A stretch of 64,000 nucleotides of DNA from Altererythrobacter rubellus (GTDB lineage Bacteria; Pseudomonadota; Alphaproteobacteria; Sphingomonadales; Sphingomonadaceae). Of this stretch, positions 46,934 to 56,298 are shown piece by piece. Location of the stretch: NCBI RefSeq assembly GCF_030284385.1, contig NZ_CP127221.1, positions 2,175,001 to 2,239,000 on the forward strand. The letters run 5' to 3'. The notes beneath the pieces are model-generated. The model had not been told where the DNA came from. It saw only the letters and a program-made list of their open reading frames with translations, and ran no database searches. Every line of letters starts with the position of its first letter. Positions within the stretch are counted from its first letter, which is position 1. Position numbers and translations under genes: made by a program.

Positions 46934-48208
46934 TCAGGATGCGATCGCAGGAATCGAGTAGAGCGCTGGAAGCCACGACTGGTCTGCAAGCTTCCCACGG
47001 CTGGCATAGGCAGTCACAACCTCGGGTACCGACACAAACTGACACTCGACCGGCGGAAATCCGCTGGCTGGCGAACCATCTGGCAGAAAGAACCTGATGG
47101 CCTTGTAAGGATTGCGACAGGTAGTTTCTGCAGGAAAGATGAATGCGTTTGTGATCCGGTCTTTCGCGACCCGTCCGGTGCTTTCCACTGCCCTCTGGTA
47201 TATTATCTGCTTCGAGATATCCTGTACGCCGGGTACGAAGGTTGATGAATCAGCGCGATAATATTTCGCGTCCAGAATCACGATCCGATCGCCTTTGCGT
47301 ACAACGATATCCAGCTCCATGCGGCCCGCTTCGTCGCCGTGACCCCATGCATTCATGTAAACAGGTCCTGGAAGATAACTGTTCCAGTGAGCCTCCACCC
47401 CGTCGAGCGTGTCGCGGAGCATTGTCTCCCACATTGTCGAGAAATCCGATACGCCGCAGACAACCCTTCCGTCGCCGGTTTCCATGGAGCCTTCAAGGTA
47501 ATCAAGCAGCATGCGGACAAGGTTCACTGCCCTCGACTGGAAGAGCTCACGTCGGGCGAGGCGGAGCAACCGGGGCCAGATCTTTCTCGGCCAGACGGTG
47601 TCCGGCGCTGCCCGGGGAACCTCGCGGGCGCCGAAATAATGCCCGACCCACCAGCCATGAAGTTCGTTGATCTCGCTGATCACTGCTGCCTGGATTCGCG
47701 CTACCACATTCGTAGCAAATGACGAGTAGCGCGAAGTCGCGATGTCGAAATAGACAGGCGCCCCGTTGGAGGCCGGGAAAGCGGCCCCTGATTTTACGGT
47801 CCGAGCCCAATCGGGCTTGCCATCGCGTCGGCCCCGTATCTTTTCCCTTGTCGAATAGAGCCCGAAGTCTCTGAAATCCATGGCGAGTTCGGCGAGAAGT
47901 GCTGTCTGTGTTGTACTTTCGTTATCGCCCCCCTCTCCAGCGCGTGCATGTTCGCGGGCGAACCGCACAATCGCTTTCATAAGGTCCCTCGCAAAGGCTT
48001 CCCTTTCCGGCGCTCCGGCAGGTGATCCGTGCGGGAGAAACACAACCGCACTTTCTGCATCGGCTCGTGCAACACCCACCCACGCAACGGTTTTCTGGCC
48101 GTTTTCCATCATCGAGGTGGATGCCTTTTGGAGGTTAGACGCGACCTCGGGATGCCTGCTGGCAAGCTTCGTTTTCGGATAACGGTCCGGAAGAAACAGG
48201 ATCGTCAA
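46934..48208 (-). CDS. mcrC: McrC/LlaJI-like nuclease subunit
   Basis: 424 residues. The C-terminal nuclease core is RMELDIVVRKGDRIVILDAKYYR (D and DAK of a PD-(D/E)XK fold) as in McrC/LlaJI subunits; the N-terminal half is variable, as expected for target or partner recognition. The start is a TTG that overlaps the McrB stop (TTGA), so the two are coupled and probably made in fixed ratio. It would cut DNA when driven by the AAA partner. Confidence 0.85.
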   Translation of the reverse strand: MTILFLPDRYPKTKLASRHPEVASNLQKASTSMMENGQKTVAWVGVARADAESAVVFLPHGSPAGAPEREAFARDLMKAIVRFAREHARAGEGGDNESTTQTALLAELAMDFRDFGLYSTREKIRGRRDGKPDWARTVKSGAAFPASNGAPVYFDIATSRYSSFATNVVARIQAAVISEINELHGWWVGHYFGAREVPRAAPDTVWPRKIWPRLLRLARRELFQSRAVNLVRMLLDYLEGSMETGDGRVVCGVSDFSTMWETMLRDTLDGVEAHWNSYLPGPVYMNAWGHGDEAGRMELDIVVRKGDRIVILDAKYYRADSSTFVPGVQDISKQIIYQRAVESTGRVAKDRITNAFIFPAETTCRNPYKAIRFFLPDGSPASGFPPVECQFVSVPEVVTAYASRGKLADQSWLPALYSIPAIAS

Positions 48209-49632
48209 GGCGTCGGTTCATCCCCGCTTACGTCCGCCTCTCCCGCGCCGTCCGCGATAGTTTCGAGGAACTTGTCGGAGAAGATCTGTTTGCCCGCTAT
48301 CTCTCTTTCATGCAGCTTCCCGTAGGTCTTTATGTCTTCGTCGAAAAGGTCGACCCGGCCCTGATGCCGGAGCAGATCGTCCCACAGGTAGATAAGCAGC
48401 TTGCCAGGTATTCTTTCGTTCTTGAGGTCATACTTGTCGACGAACCTTGGCCCAACGAGGCGGTCTTCCCCGATCTCCAGCTTCGTTGACAGATAGTTGT
48501 TCAGTGCCTCGATAAACGTCCTCCAGCTGATTGATCTGGTGCCGGAAGGAGTTGCAATCTTTACCGGTGCATCTGGTGCTTTCGCATAGTCGATAGGGAG
48601 ATAATACTGCCGCCACCGCCTGCGGAATGCAGTGTCGAGAGGATAAACGCCCTGATCAGCCGAATTCATAGTAGCCAGAATCCAGAGATTTGAGGGTAGT
48701 GATAGCCGGTCGCGCGCCTCGCCGGTTTCTGCTTCGTACCAGTCGGCAAATTCGGGCGAAGGGAAGTCCACCTTGTAACGTCCGGTGCCGTCGGGCTTTC
48801 GGTCAAGCAGCTGGAAGAGCTCGCCGAAGACGGCCGCTGCGACCGCGCGGTTGAGCTCCTCGATGACAAGGTAGACCTTTTCGCCCCGGTTTTTCCATGC
48901 ATGCGCCACTGCTCGCGCAAACGGTCCGGGGCGGAAGGTATAAGTGGGATTGCCACTTTCATCGACCCCCGGCTTCAGGGTTCCTGCAAAGTCGCTATTC
49001 TGCATGTCAGGATGGAAGACGGTAGCAAAGGAAGGACTGTTCCCGACCTTTTCCCATACGTCGTGGCTTTTACCGGTACCGGGTGCGCCGTAGAAAAGGA
49101 TGTTGTCGCCGCCGGTCTCGCGCGCACCGGCTGAAGGCCTAGGTGCCGGAGTTGCAGACATGCCTGACAGCGCTTCTGAACTTGAAGACGCCTTACGCAA
49201 TTTCGAAAGCGCCTCATCATAGTCTGCCTTGGTCAGGGCGGAATCCCAGGCGTTGCGGTTAAACGTCCCGGTGTGACCCGCCGCAAAGGCAATCGAGTTG
49301 ATTAGATGGAGGAAGCCGCGACGCTGCACTTCGGCAAGATCCTTGTGTGAGCCTGCAGAAAAATGAGCCTTGGAAAAGTCCCGAAGCGTGTCGTCGGGAT
49401 TCGCACTGTTCACATTAAGCCGTGCTTGAGACCACTCTGTCCAGTTATCGACGATGTCCTGAAACGCATTTGCGACATCGTGATTGGAAAGTTTGAACGA
49501 CTTGCCGGAAGTGGTCTTAATGCCCCAAGCCGTCTCGTAGCTCTCTGTGGTCAGACCATAATTGTCATCTTCGAAGCTACCTGCTGCCTTTTTGAAGAAT
49601 TCTACGGTCTGTTGAATATCTTGCGGATCCAA
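48205..49632 (-). CDS. mcrB: McrB-like AAA+ motor
   Basis: 475 residues. An N-terminal region of about 170 residues, likely for DNA recognition, precedes the AAA domain: Walker A GAPGTGKS (182-189), Walker B VYLVIEELNRA, and ATMNSADQGVYPLDTAFRRRW (McrB has MNTADRS at this place). The NTP is GTP in E. coli McrB; the variant here does not tell. The start is TTG after a GGAAGAG site. It forms with McrC a motor-nuclease that in E. coli cuts modified DNA; with its own methylase it would instead act as the restriction arm. Confidence 0.88.
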   Translation of the reverse strand: MDPQDIQQTVEFFKKAAGSFEDDNYGLTTESYETAWGIKTTSGKSFKLSNHDVANAFQDIVDNWTEWSQARLNVNSANPDDTLRDFSKAHFSAGSHKDLAEVQRRGFLHLINSIAFAAGHTGTFNRNAWDSALTKADYDEALSKLRKASSSSEALSGMSATPAPRPSAGARETGGDNILFYGAPGTGKSHDVWEKVGNSPSFATVFHPDMQNSDFAGTLKPGVDESGNPTYTFRPGPFARAVAHAWKNRGEKVYLVIEELNRAVAAAVFGELFQLLDRKPDGTGRYKVDFPSPEFADWYEAETGEARDRLSLPSNLWILATMNSADQGVYPLDTAFRRRWRQYYLPIDYAKAPDAPVKIATPSGTRSISWRTFIEALNNYLSTKLEIGEDRLVGPRFVDKYDLKNERIPGKLLIYLWDDLLRHQGRVDLFDEDIKTYGKLHEREIAGKQIFSDKFLETIADGAGEADVSGDEPTP

Positions 49633-49728
49633 TCTCTCTTCCTTTCAGGAGCTTGAGCTCGCGAACTTAAGCGGCAGCGATCCTCGGATCTCGCGACATT
49701 TGAGTCAAGTATGCGTCCGAGGTCAACC

Positions 49729-50190
49729 TCAGGCCGGATCCGTTCTGATCTCCGAGACCGGCGCATCCGACGTGATCGCATTTTTGATCTCTTCGATCAG
49801 TTTGTGCGGATCGAGCCGCTTCGATTTGGAGATTGCGCATTCCCACAAAATGACAATCTTCCAGCCCGATGCAGCGAGTGCGGCCTGATTTCTGGTGTAT
49901 CTGCTCCGATTAGTTTCGATTTTCTCTGACCAGAAGTCCGGACGGCTTTTTGGTATCCGGAAGAGGTGGCAGTCTTCGTGTCCATGCCAGTAGCAGCCGT
50001 TGATGAAAACAGCTGTCCGGTATTTAGGCAGGACAATGTCAGGGCGACCGGGCAGGTCTTTTCGGTGAAGCCGGAAGCGGAAACCCTGACTGTGGAGCAG
50101 TTTCCGCACGACAATTTCGGGTTTCGTATCCTTTCCCCGGATGCCGGACATCATCCGGCTCCTTGTCTCCCTGTCGACAATGTCAACCAA
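49729..50190 (-). CDS. vsr: Vsr mismatch endonuclease
   Basis: 153 residues of the very short patch repair family: RSRMMSGIRGKDTKPE, GRPDIVLPKYR (catalytic aspartate) and FINGCYWHGHEDC (zinc and active-site histidines). It nicks next to the T of T:G mismatches left by deamination of 5-methylcytosine, protecting the methylase's target sites. The start is a TTG 9 bp after the methylase stop. Confidence 0.95.
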   Translation of the reverse strand: MVDIVDRETRSRMMSGIRGKDTKPEIVVRKLLHSQGFRFRLHRKDLPGRPDIVLPKYRTAVFINGCYWHGHEDCHLFRIPKSRPDFWSEKIETNRSRYTRNQAALAASGWKIVILWECAISKSKRLDPHKLIEEIKNAITSDAPVSEIRTDPA

Positions 50191-50199
50191 GAGTCTTTC

Positions 50200-51435
50200 T
50201 CAGCCTCCCAGACTGCCGCCTGCCCATTCCTTCATGCGTTGGGCGAGGCTGGCAATCACAGGCACCGAAACCGAATTTCCGAACTGGCGGTATGCCTGGG
50301 AAGATGAAACGGCATCGACCACGAACTCCTCCGGAAAGCCCTGGATGCGGGCGCATTCACGCGGCGTCAGTTTACGCGGGTTTCTTCCGATGTCGGTCTG
50401 GTCAATCAGGACCTCGCTTCCGTCCTTGTAATATCGTGCACTGATAGTGTTGCAGTACGGGCTCTCGCGATTGAATACGGAAAAGCCGAAGCCGTTGCCT
50501 TTCCTGGCATGCTCCACGCGCCGGCGGATATGACCCTGCAGCAACCTGTCAGATATGGTGTAGTTTTCGGGCACAGACCTGTTGTCTTCAAGGACCTCGC
50601 CGAGCAGGGGGGCTTCGGTCCGGCCGGGCAGGTCATCGAAGAAACCATCCATCGAGATATCGGGGAAGCGGCTGCGCGAGAAACCGATAATATAGATCCG
50701 CTCACGCTTCTGCGGCACGCCGAAGTCGGTGGCGGTCAGGACAGCATATGAGGTTTCGTAATCGAGCGGGATGCCGAGACTTGCGCGTGCGTCGGCCGAC
50801 ATAGGAACGCTTTCCGGAATGTCCGTGCAGGTGTTGCCATTGAGAATGTCGAGAATTGTGGAGAGGGTGTTACCACCGTCATGCCCTCTCAGCTGCTTGA
50901 CGTTCTCAAGTAGAAATGCGGCAGGGCGCTTTTCGGCAAGAATGCGCTGGATCTCGAAGAACATGGTTCCGCGCGTATCCTGAAAGCCTTTCCGAAGACC
51001 TGCCCGAGAGAATGCCTGACAGGGAAAGCCTGCCAGCAACACGTCATGATCGGGGATCTGGGATGCAGGGATCTTTGTGATATCGCCATAGGGTACTTCA
51101 GCGAAGTTGGCGGCGTATGTCTTCTTTGAAAACTTGTCCCATTCGGAAGTGAATACACACTCGCCGCCAACCTGCTGGAAGCCCAGCCGGATTCCCCCGA
51201 TTCCGGCAAAAAGGTCAATGAACCTGAACTCGCCTGTCTCGTCGCTGCTGAAAGGTGCATTATCAGGAAGCGACGCAATCTGCGCCTGTCTCGACGGAGC
51301 AGGGCTATGCTCGCCTAGTTCCCATCCGCGTACCGTCCGTTCGCCACTTTCATTAAGGCCCAGAAGATCCGAAAACTCCTTCTGTGAAAGGCCGAGCATC
51401 TGGCGCTTTTCGCGGACAAGCGTGCTGAATTCCAT
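50200..51435 (-). CDS. Cytosine-5 DNA methyltransferase with N-terminal HTH
   Basis: 411 residues. Residues 1-57 form an XRE-type HTH (LVREKRQMLGLSQKEFSDLL). The methylase follows with motif I IDLFAGIGG (about 73-81), the catalytic PCQ at 138-140 (GFPCQAFS), the ENV motif (LLENVKQLRG), a target region and a C-terminal motif with GNSV. The ATG at 51435 follows GGAGGT; 51477 is an alternative. In M.SsoII-like enzymes such an HTH represses its own operon, so the same is likely here. It is the first gene of methylase-vsr-mcrB-mcrC. Confidence 0.92.
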   Translation of the reverse strand: MEFSTLVREKRQMLGLSQKEFSDLLGLNESGERTVRGWELGEHSPAPSRQAQIASLPDNAPFSSDETGEFRFIDLFAGIGGIRLGFQQVGGECVFTSEWDKFSKKTYAANFAEVPYGDITKIPASQIPDHDVLLAGFPCQAFSRAGLRKGFQDTRGTMFFEIQRILAEKRPAAFLLENVKQLRGHDGGNTLSTILDILNGNTCTDIPESVPMSADARASLGIPLDYETSYAVLTATDFGVPQKRERIYIIGFSRSRFPDISMDGFFDDLPGRTEAPLLGEVLEDNRSVPENYTISDRLLQGHIRRRVEHARKGNGFGFSVFNRESPYCNTISARYYKDGSEVLIDQTDIGRNPRKLTPRECARIQGFPEEFVVDAVSSSQAYRQFGNSVSVPVIASLAQRMKEWAGGSLGG

Positions 51436-51560
51436 GAATGCGTTACCTCCGGTGAAGCCGGTTTGAATCGAATTCATCGCAGGGTCAACTACAGGATACG
51501 TGATTTCCCGTTCTTTTTTGTTTCGTGCAGAAATCTGGCCCTGATATAAGAACAGACGAG

Positions 51561-51630
51561 ATGAAGAGAACGAGGCTTTCAGAGGAGCAGATTATCGGTT
51601 GCTGAAAGAAGCTGAGACGGGGGTCATGAT
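51561..51630 (+). mobile_element. IS3-family transposase OrfA, 5' fragment
   Basis: About 70 bp encode MKRTRLSEEQIIG and, after a one-base deletion, LLKEAETGV, the classic opening of IS3-family OrfA. Similarity stops near 51630. The matching OrfB end lies 4 kb to the right. Confidence 0.75.
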
Positions 51631-51685
51631 CACCATTGTTAATTACTCTGTGTTTTTAATTATGGATTAAGATCGCGGCAATCGA

Positions 51686-52774
51686 GTGAATCTTGATAGA
51701 AGGCTGGGCAAAAATGGTGCACGAATGACCGAAGTAGGGGGCAGGCTTGGAGCTCGGTATACGGTCAAGGGCTATCTACGCAGTGTGGAACGTTGGTCTC
51801 TACTGGGCTTTAACGATTCAGGCAGATACCGAGTCGAGGATTACGCGCGAGGGTTGCCACGCAAATGGCGTTGCCAACTATACTGTGACGAATTTCTGCG
51901 CTTCTGTGATCCTTATGGATGGGACACCGCGCAGTCTGACGGAAAGAACGTGCTCGGACCAAGTAGGAAGCTAATCGCCTCACTGCCGTATGCCACGGTG
52001 AACAAGCATTTTGAGAGTGCCTCCGATAGCTCAACATCGGAATGGGAGGAGGGTTTGCTCACCTGTCATATCTGGGACCAGAAGATCCGGCGAGGCAAAG
52101 CAATCGTGGACGCAATGCCAAGCTCGGTATTTCTTTCATATCATGCGCTGCTGAGACTTTACGAAAGGACGGGTGGGTGCGCGTTTCAGGAATTTCCATC
52201 GTTAGTAGCCAAATGTTGGAGCGAGTTGCTCCGGAATTTGTTCAAGCTTGTCGTGCACAGTTTATGGCGGCGCGATGCTGCCTCTGGGACGATCGGTTTC
52301 GCCGTTCCACTTATGGGAGGGCTTGGAATATTCCAGATGCAGAAGGCCATGATTAACAGATTCAATCCCGCGCTTGGAATCAAGTTTCGGATTAATGGTC
52401 AGCAGATCACTGGTTTTGGAAAGGCCTCTTTTAATATTGTCGATTGGTTTGGCGCGGCGGTCGAGCAGGATCCGGAAGAGGAGGAAATCATTAACCTGCC
52501 AGTTGCAGTAATGAGGACTTTTCTCGGGTTCGAGGATCTATCCGACAGGCAGCGCGACACCTTGTTCCTTACAGAACAGTTCTTGAACTACGCCTCGGAG
52601 AACTCCTATTCTGTTCTGGAAGCTGCCAAATCTGGAAAGGACGCAACTGGCAGGCGGTTGATGAGTATGCCGGAAGAAAAACTTTCACTCGCGCTAGTTG
52701 GTCTGAAGGCGGATGTTCAGGAATCTCTGTCATGGATCAAAGGCAGTAGGGATGAATTGATAGTAATCTGTTGA
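51686..52774 (+). CDS. Unknown protein between IS3 fragments (362 aa)
   Basis: GTG start at 51686 gives 362 residues; an ATG at 51725 would give 349. Mixed helix and strand, no motif recognised, no signal peptide. Its stop is 80 bp from that of the convergent helicase gene. Lying inside the same split IS3 segment as the helicase, the two may have moved together. Confidence 0.65.
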   Translation: MNLDRRLGKNGARMTEVGGRLGARYTVKGYLRSVERWSLLGFNDSGRYRVEDYARGLPRKWRCQLYCDEFLRFCDPYGWDTAQSDGKNVLGPSRKLIASLPYATVNKHFESASDSSTSEWEEGLLTCHIWDQKIRRGKAIVDAMPSSVFLSYHALLRLYERTGGCAFQEFPSLVAKCWSELLRNLFKLVVHSLWRRDAASGTIGFAVPLMGGLGIFQMQKAMINRFNPALGIKFRINGQQITGFGKASFNIVDWFGAAVEQDPEEEEIINLPVAVMRTFLGFEDLSDRQRDTLFLTEQFLNYASENSYSVLEAAKSGKDATGRRLMSMPEEKLSLALVGLKADVQESLSWIKGSRDELIVIC

Positions 52775-52853
52775 TCCCTGAACGCGGGCAATGTCCCATT
52801 TTTCAGTCCTGCTCTTCTAGTTATATGTCGATGACTCGGGTTTGTGCGAAAGG

Positions 52854-55466
52854 CTACTCTAGGACAGTCAAACGCCCGTCTTTCCGGACCCAGAGGGACG
52901 GATAAAGGTCCAAATCCGGTAGCGCCAATGCGAGATTGTCTCTGATTTCCTCGCTGACCTTTGGTCCAAAGTAGTTATCGGACTGACGGTTCCGACCCAG
53001 GTCTTCGGCCAATGCCCCTATCGACTTCCAGCGAATTCGCCTTCCATTCGAGTCTTTCGCGCCGCGACCATCTACAAGCTCGATGAGCTTCTCTTGAGCC
53101 TCATTTGAAAGACCTAGGGCGTATGCGGTAAAAAGGTAATCCTGACCAGCAAGGCAAGAGAGATCCAGTTCCTCAACGATATCAGGATTGGCTTCAGGCA
53201 AAATCTGGGGAACACCGTATGCCCAAATTGACTCAAGATCGAGCAACTCGGACCAGCTGTCTACGCCGATCGTATCAGATACAGCCTCAAGCCATGGGCT
53301 GGCCGCACCATTGAATGAAAGTATCAACGCTCTTCGAGCGCGCGTCATAGCGACATAAAGTTTGCAGCCTTGCCTGAAAGCCTCTTCCTCAGGCGCGCCA
53401 CGAGCCGGGATCTGCCCTTCACTGCAGTTAACAATCAAGAGCTCATCGAATTCGTATCCCTTGGTCTGCTCCAGATCAGAAAATACTAGTCCGCTCTCAG
53501 CCGGATCATACAGCCCGCTTAACGCGGTCACCCCACACTGCTTTGCAAAATGCTGCACATCCCTCGCGGTAAATCCAGCGAATGCAATACAGATCGATCC
53601 AACACCCCGAGCCAGCCGCTCGTTAACATACTGTAGAGCATAGGCGATTTCTTCTTCGAGACTTTCTGCGCAAAGCGCCATTGGCGCCGAACCAGAGAAG
53701 TTTGCAAACTTCGGATCAAGCAATTCCAGACCCTCGTCCTCGAAAAGGTTCTCATCGAGATTGTTGATCAACAGAGCATAAGCTGCAGTGAGAATTTCTC
53801 TGCTGTTACGGTAGTTCTGATAAATTCTATCGCGGTTTCCGATCTTGATGCCAGCACTTGAAAGAGACCTGTGCTTTGGCAAAACAGTCTGAGCAATATC
53901 ACCACATAGGAATAGGTCGTTAGAACCCGGCTTCACCAGTCTTCTGATGATCGAAAGCTCTGTTGTTCCAAAATCCTGAGCTTCGTCGATAAGTATATGA
54001 GAGTACGCAGGCTTCAACTTATCGATGTGTCGATGAAGTCGGTTCGTCAGAGCCAGATAATCCACTACTCCGACATCTCGCATTTTCTTTTCCCAGAGTT
54101 TCAGGCCTTCGAGGACTTCCTTTCTCCGATCCTCAACGATCGGAACCCGGCGTCCTGTTCGCTCAACGTTGAGATACTCGTCTCTTCGATCGACAGGCAG
54201 CGCGGAGCGGATCCAGTCGAACTCCTCTCGGAGATACTCCTCGGCATCTATATTTCTCGCTGAAAGTTGCCTGCGAAGGGTTTCGAGAACCCTTGCATCC
54301 TCATTATTCAGCCATCGACGAAAATACTCCCTGAAGACCTCATCAACATGCTCTGCAAGCTTCCATGTGCTTTCTTCAAGTGAACTCTCGAGTTCTGGAT
54401 CGAACGAGACCAGGATGTCCTTGGCAAGGTCGAAGAAGGAGGAGACCTTGATGCGTGAAGCCAAGGCTTCGCTCGCCGATGCATCTACTAGCCTCTGCAG
54501 CAAGCCCGCTAGGCTACGGTTCAAGGTCAGGATCAGTACGCTGGATCGAGGGTCTTCTGCCAATCGCTCAGCTCTCCGAACAAGCACACAGGTCTTCCCG
54601 GATCCGGACACACCCGAAAGCTGAGACGAGCCGTCGTAGTCCCTCAGTACAATCTTTTCCTGCTCGGGATGGAGATACAGGAACCAGTCATGCCAGGGAC
54701 TCTCGCGTTCAAGCACCGCCATATAGCGTTCGTACTCTGGCGAGCCGACACGGATTGAACGGATTTCATCACCATCCTTGATCGTGATTTCCTGATCGCT
54801 TGCCAGATGTTCTTCATCCACGATCTCGCCTTTTTCGTAGGCGATTCGTTTCGTCCAACCATCTTCATCACCCGTACAGATGAGCGAGAGGACGTCATAG
54901 ACGAACGATCTCCTGCCATCTTCAGCTATTGCCGCTACCGCGGCTTCGATTTCAGGTCCCGTGGAGTACTTCGTCAAGTCGTCGATCTGCCGCAACGCCT
55001 TGATCGGCACGCCCTCCAATACAAAGTCTTCTTCACCGCCAAGGAGCTGCGTCAATCGCCGGTGACTGTCATGATCGGCCCATTTGGACGCGCCGCCCTG
55101 CCTGACAGGTCGGGCGCCCGGCACCTCTACAAGTGACCCTTTGCTGTCGTACGCGAACCTCTGCCCCCTGTTCTCGTCAAGAAACCGGTCGACTGCGTCA
55201 TGATCGCCGACAAAGATAAAGCCACACGTGCGACCGTCCTGAACGGTGACCAGCCTCCAGCCAGACCCGAGGTCGTACTTTACGCATTTGGGGATCCGGT
55301 TCTCTCCGTGATTGGTCGTGGTAAGCCCGGCGAATGGATCCTTATCTTCAATTGAACCAATAACAGCGCTTACCTTCTGGGCTATCTTTCTTGATTGCCC
55401 ACCAAGTTTTGCCTTTTTCAATGCTCTATCAAAACTCTTTACTCTGAAATACTTGATAGCCGACAT
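52854..55466 (-). CDS. UvrD-family helicase with ParE/RelE-like domain
   Basis: 870 residues from the ATG at 55466 (AGGAGG site). Residues 1-105 resemble a ParE/RelE toxin fold (FDRALKKAKLGGQSRKIAQ, RIPKCVKYDLGSGWRLV). A linker region to about 260 follows, then an SF1 helicase: Q-motif LHPEQEKIV, Walker A GVSGSGKT (285-292), ILIDEAQDFGTTE, and YQNYRNSREILTAAY. SF1A helicases unwind DNA 3'-5'. Fusions of this sort could act in defence, with the toxin-like domain as a sensor or RNA/DNA binding part; this is inference. Confidence 0.88.
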   Translation of the reverse strand: MSAIKYFRVKSFDRALKKAKLGGQSRKIAQKVSAVIGSIEDKDPFAGLTTTNHGENRIPKCVKYDLGSGWRLVTVQDGRTCGFIFVGDHDAVDRFLDENRGQRFAYDSKGSLVEVPGARPVRQGGASKWADHDSHRRLTQLLGGEEDFVLEGVPIKALRQIDDLTKYSTGPEIEAAVAAIAEDGRRSFVYDVLSLICTGDEDGWTKRIAYEKGEIVDEEHLASDQEITIKDGDEIRSIRVGSPEYERYMAVLERESPWHDWFLYLHPEQEKIVLRDYDGSSQLSGVSGSGKTCVLVRRAERLAEDPRSSVLILTLNRSLAGLLQRLVDASASEALASRIKVSSFFDLAKDILVSFDPELESSLEESTWKLAEHVDEVFREYFRRWLNNEDARVLETLRRQLSARNIDAEEYLREEFDWIRSALPVDRRDEYLNVERTGRRVPIVEDRRKEVLEGLKLWEKKMRDVGVVDYLALTNRLHRHIDKLKPAYSHILIDEAQDFGTTELSIIRRLVKPGSNDLFLCGDIAQTVLPKHRSLSSAGIKIGNRDRIYQNYRNSREILTAAYALLINNLDENLFEDEGLELLDPKFANFSGSAPMALCAESLEEEIAYALQYVNERLARGVGSICIAFAGFTARDVQHFAKQCGVTALSGLYDPAESGLVFSDLEQTKGYEFDELLIVNCSEGQIPARGAPEEEAFRQGCKLYVAMTRARRALILSFNGAASPWLEAVSDTIGVDSWSELLDLESIWAYGVPQILPEANPDIVEELDLSCLAGQDYLFTAYALGLSNEAQEKLIELVDGRGAKDSNGRRIRWKSIGALAEDLGRNRQSDNYFGPKVSEEIRDNLALALPDLDLYPSLWVRKDGRLTVLE

Positions 55467-55561
55467 CCGGTCCTCCTGACAGAATGATTTGCAGAGTTTC
55501 CGGGGATCCGCAACCAAGATCAGGATTACGCCGCCTTCTTGACGATTCTTTCTGATCTTTC

Positions 55562-55798
55562 TTGCCTAAGGCCATGCGTCCATCGATGAGCGGCAAAGGC
55601 AATTGCTATGACGACTTCGCGGTCGAGACGTTCTTCAAATCCCTGAAGGCAGAACTGATCTGGCGGCAGAAATGGCCAACCAGGCGTCAGGCGGAGGCTG
55701 CCATCTTCCAGTACATTAATGGCTTCTACAACACCCGGAGGCGCCATTCATATCTGGGTGGCATCAGCCCGCTCGCATTCGAAGCCAAAGTGGCATAG
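55562..55798 (+). mobile_element. IS3-family transposase OrfB, 3' fragment
   Basis: 78 codons matching the C-terminal end of IS3 OrfB: SMSGKGNCYDDFAVETFFKS, LIWRQKWPTRRQAEAAIFQY and RRRHSYLGGISPLAFEAK. The catalytic glutamate lies in VETFF; earlier DDE residues are missing. The 3' flank (ACAAAACCGTTACAAGTCCA) looks like the right end of the element. Confidence 0.85.
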
Positions 55799-56298
55799 TG
55801 AGATAGGTGACCGGCACAAAACCGTTACAAGTCCAATCATCGTCCAATTCCTGAAAGAAAACAGCAAGGCCAGGATCGGTCATCGTAATTCATTCTGCTC
55901 CAAATATCTCCATTTCCATGCTCCCAATGCATTCCCCTTACTGGATTCCCGGGTGACGGCAGCGCTGCGCGAGCGGAAGCAAGAGGGCATGTTCAAGGCG
56001 CCACAAAGGAATGGCGGGCCGACGGGGAGCTATGCGTCACATTGTCGCAATCTGATTGCCTATGCGGAGGCAAACCATGACCCGGAGCGTTGGACACCGC
56101 GTACAGTGGACGGTGATCTGTATCCATATAAAGTGGCCGACACACTGAAATCGCCCTGAAAACGATACTCCATAAACGACTGGACTAGCGCGACAAGCTG
56201 AGCATTGTTGTCGCTAGTAAGTCGCCGCTCGAGCCTCGTGGTTCAGCGGCTCGGGTCAGTGCAAGGCCGGATGGTCCGGCCCGCACAGGAGACCCGTA
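55799..56298. other. Gap with possible short remnant
   Basis: 500 bp between the IS3 end and the DUF3489 gene. An open frame from an ATG near 55988 to 56159 could encode about 55 residues (MFKAPQRNGGPTGSY to VADTLKSP). It has no clear ribosome site; it may be the end of a broken gene. A leader hairpin sits at 56265-56281. Confidence 0.4.
56265..56281 (+). promoter_or_regulatory. Leader hairpin before DUF3489
   Basis: GGCCGGA-TGG-TCCGGCC, a perfect 7-bp stem with a 3-base loop, 17 bp before the DUF3489 ATG and next to its GGAG site. It could hide or expose the ribosome site or be a weak attenuator; no U-run follows. Confidence 0.5.

Noticed and set aside
46794..47045. Leftward frame of 83 codons after mcrC
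   Set aside because: It overlaps the mcrC end, has no ribosome site, and its Arg/Thr/Glu-rich product shows no fold.
55719..56159. A 146-codon gene crossing the IS3 end
   Set aside because: The first part is a shifted frame of the transposase end; at most the last about 55 codons could be real.
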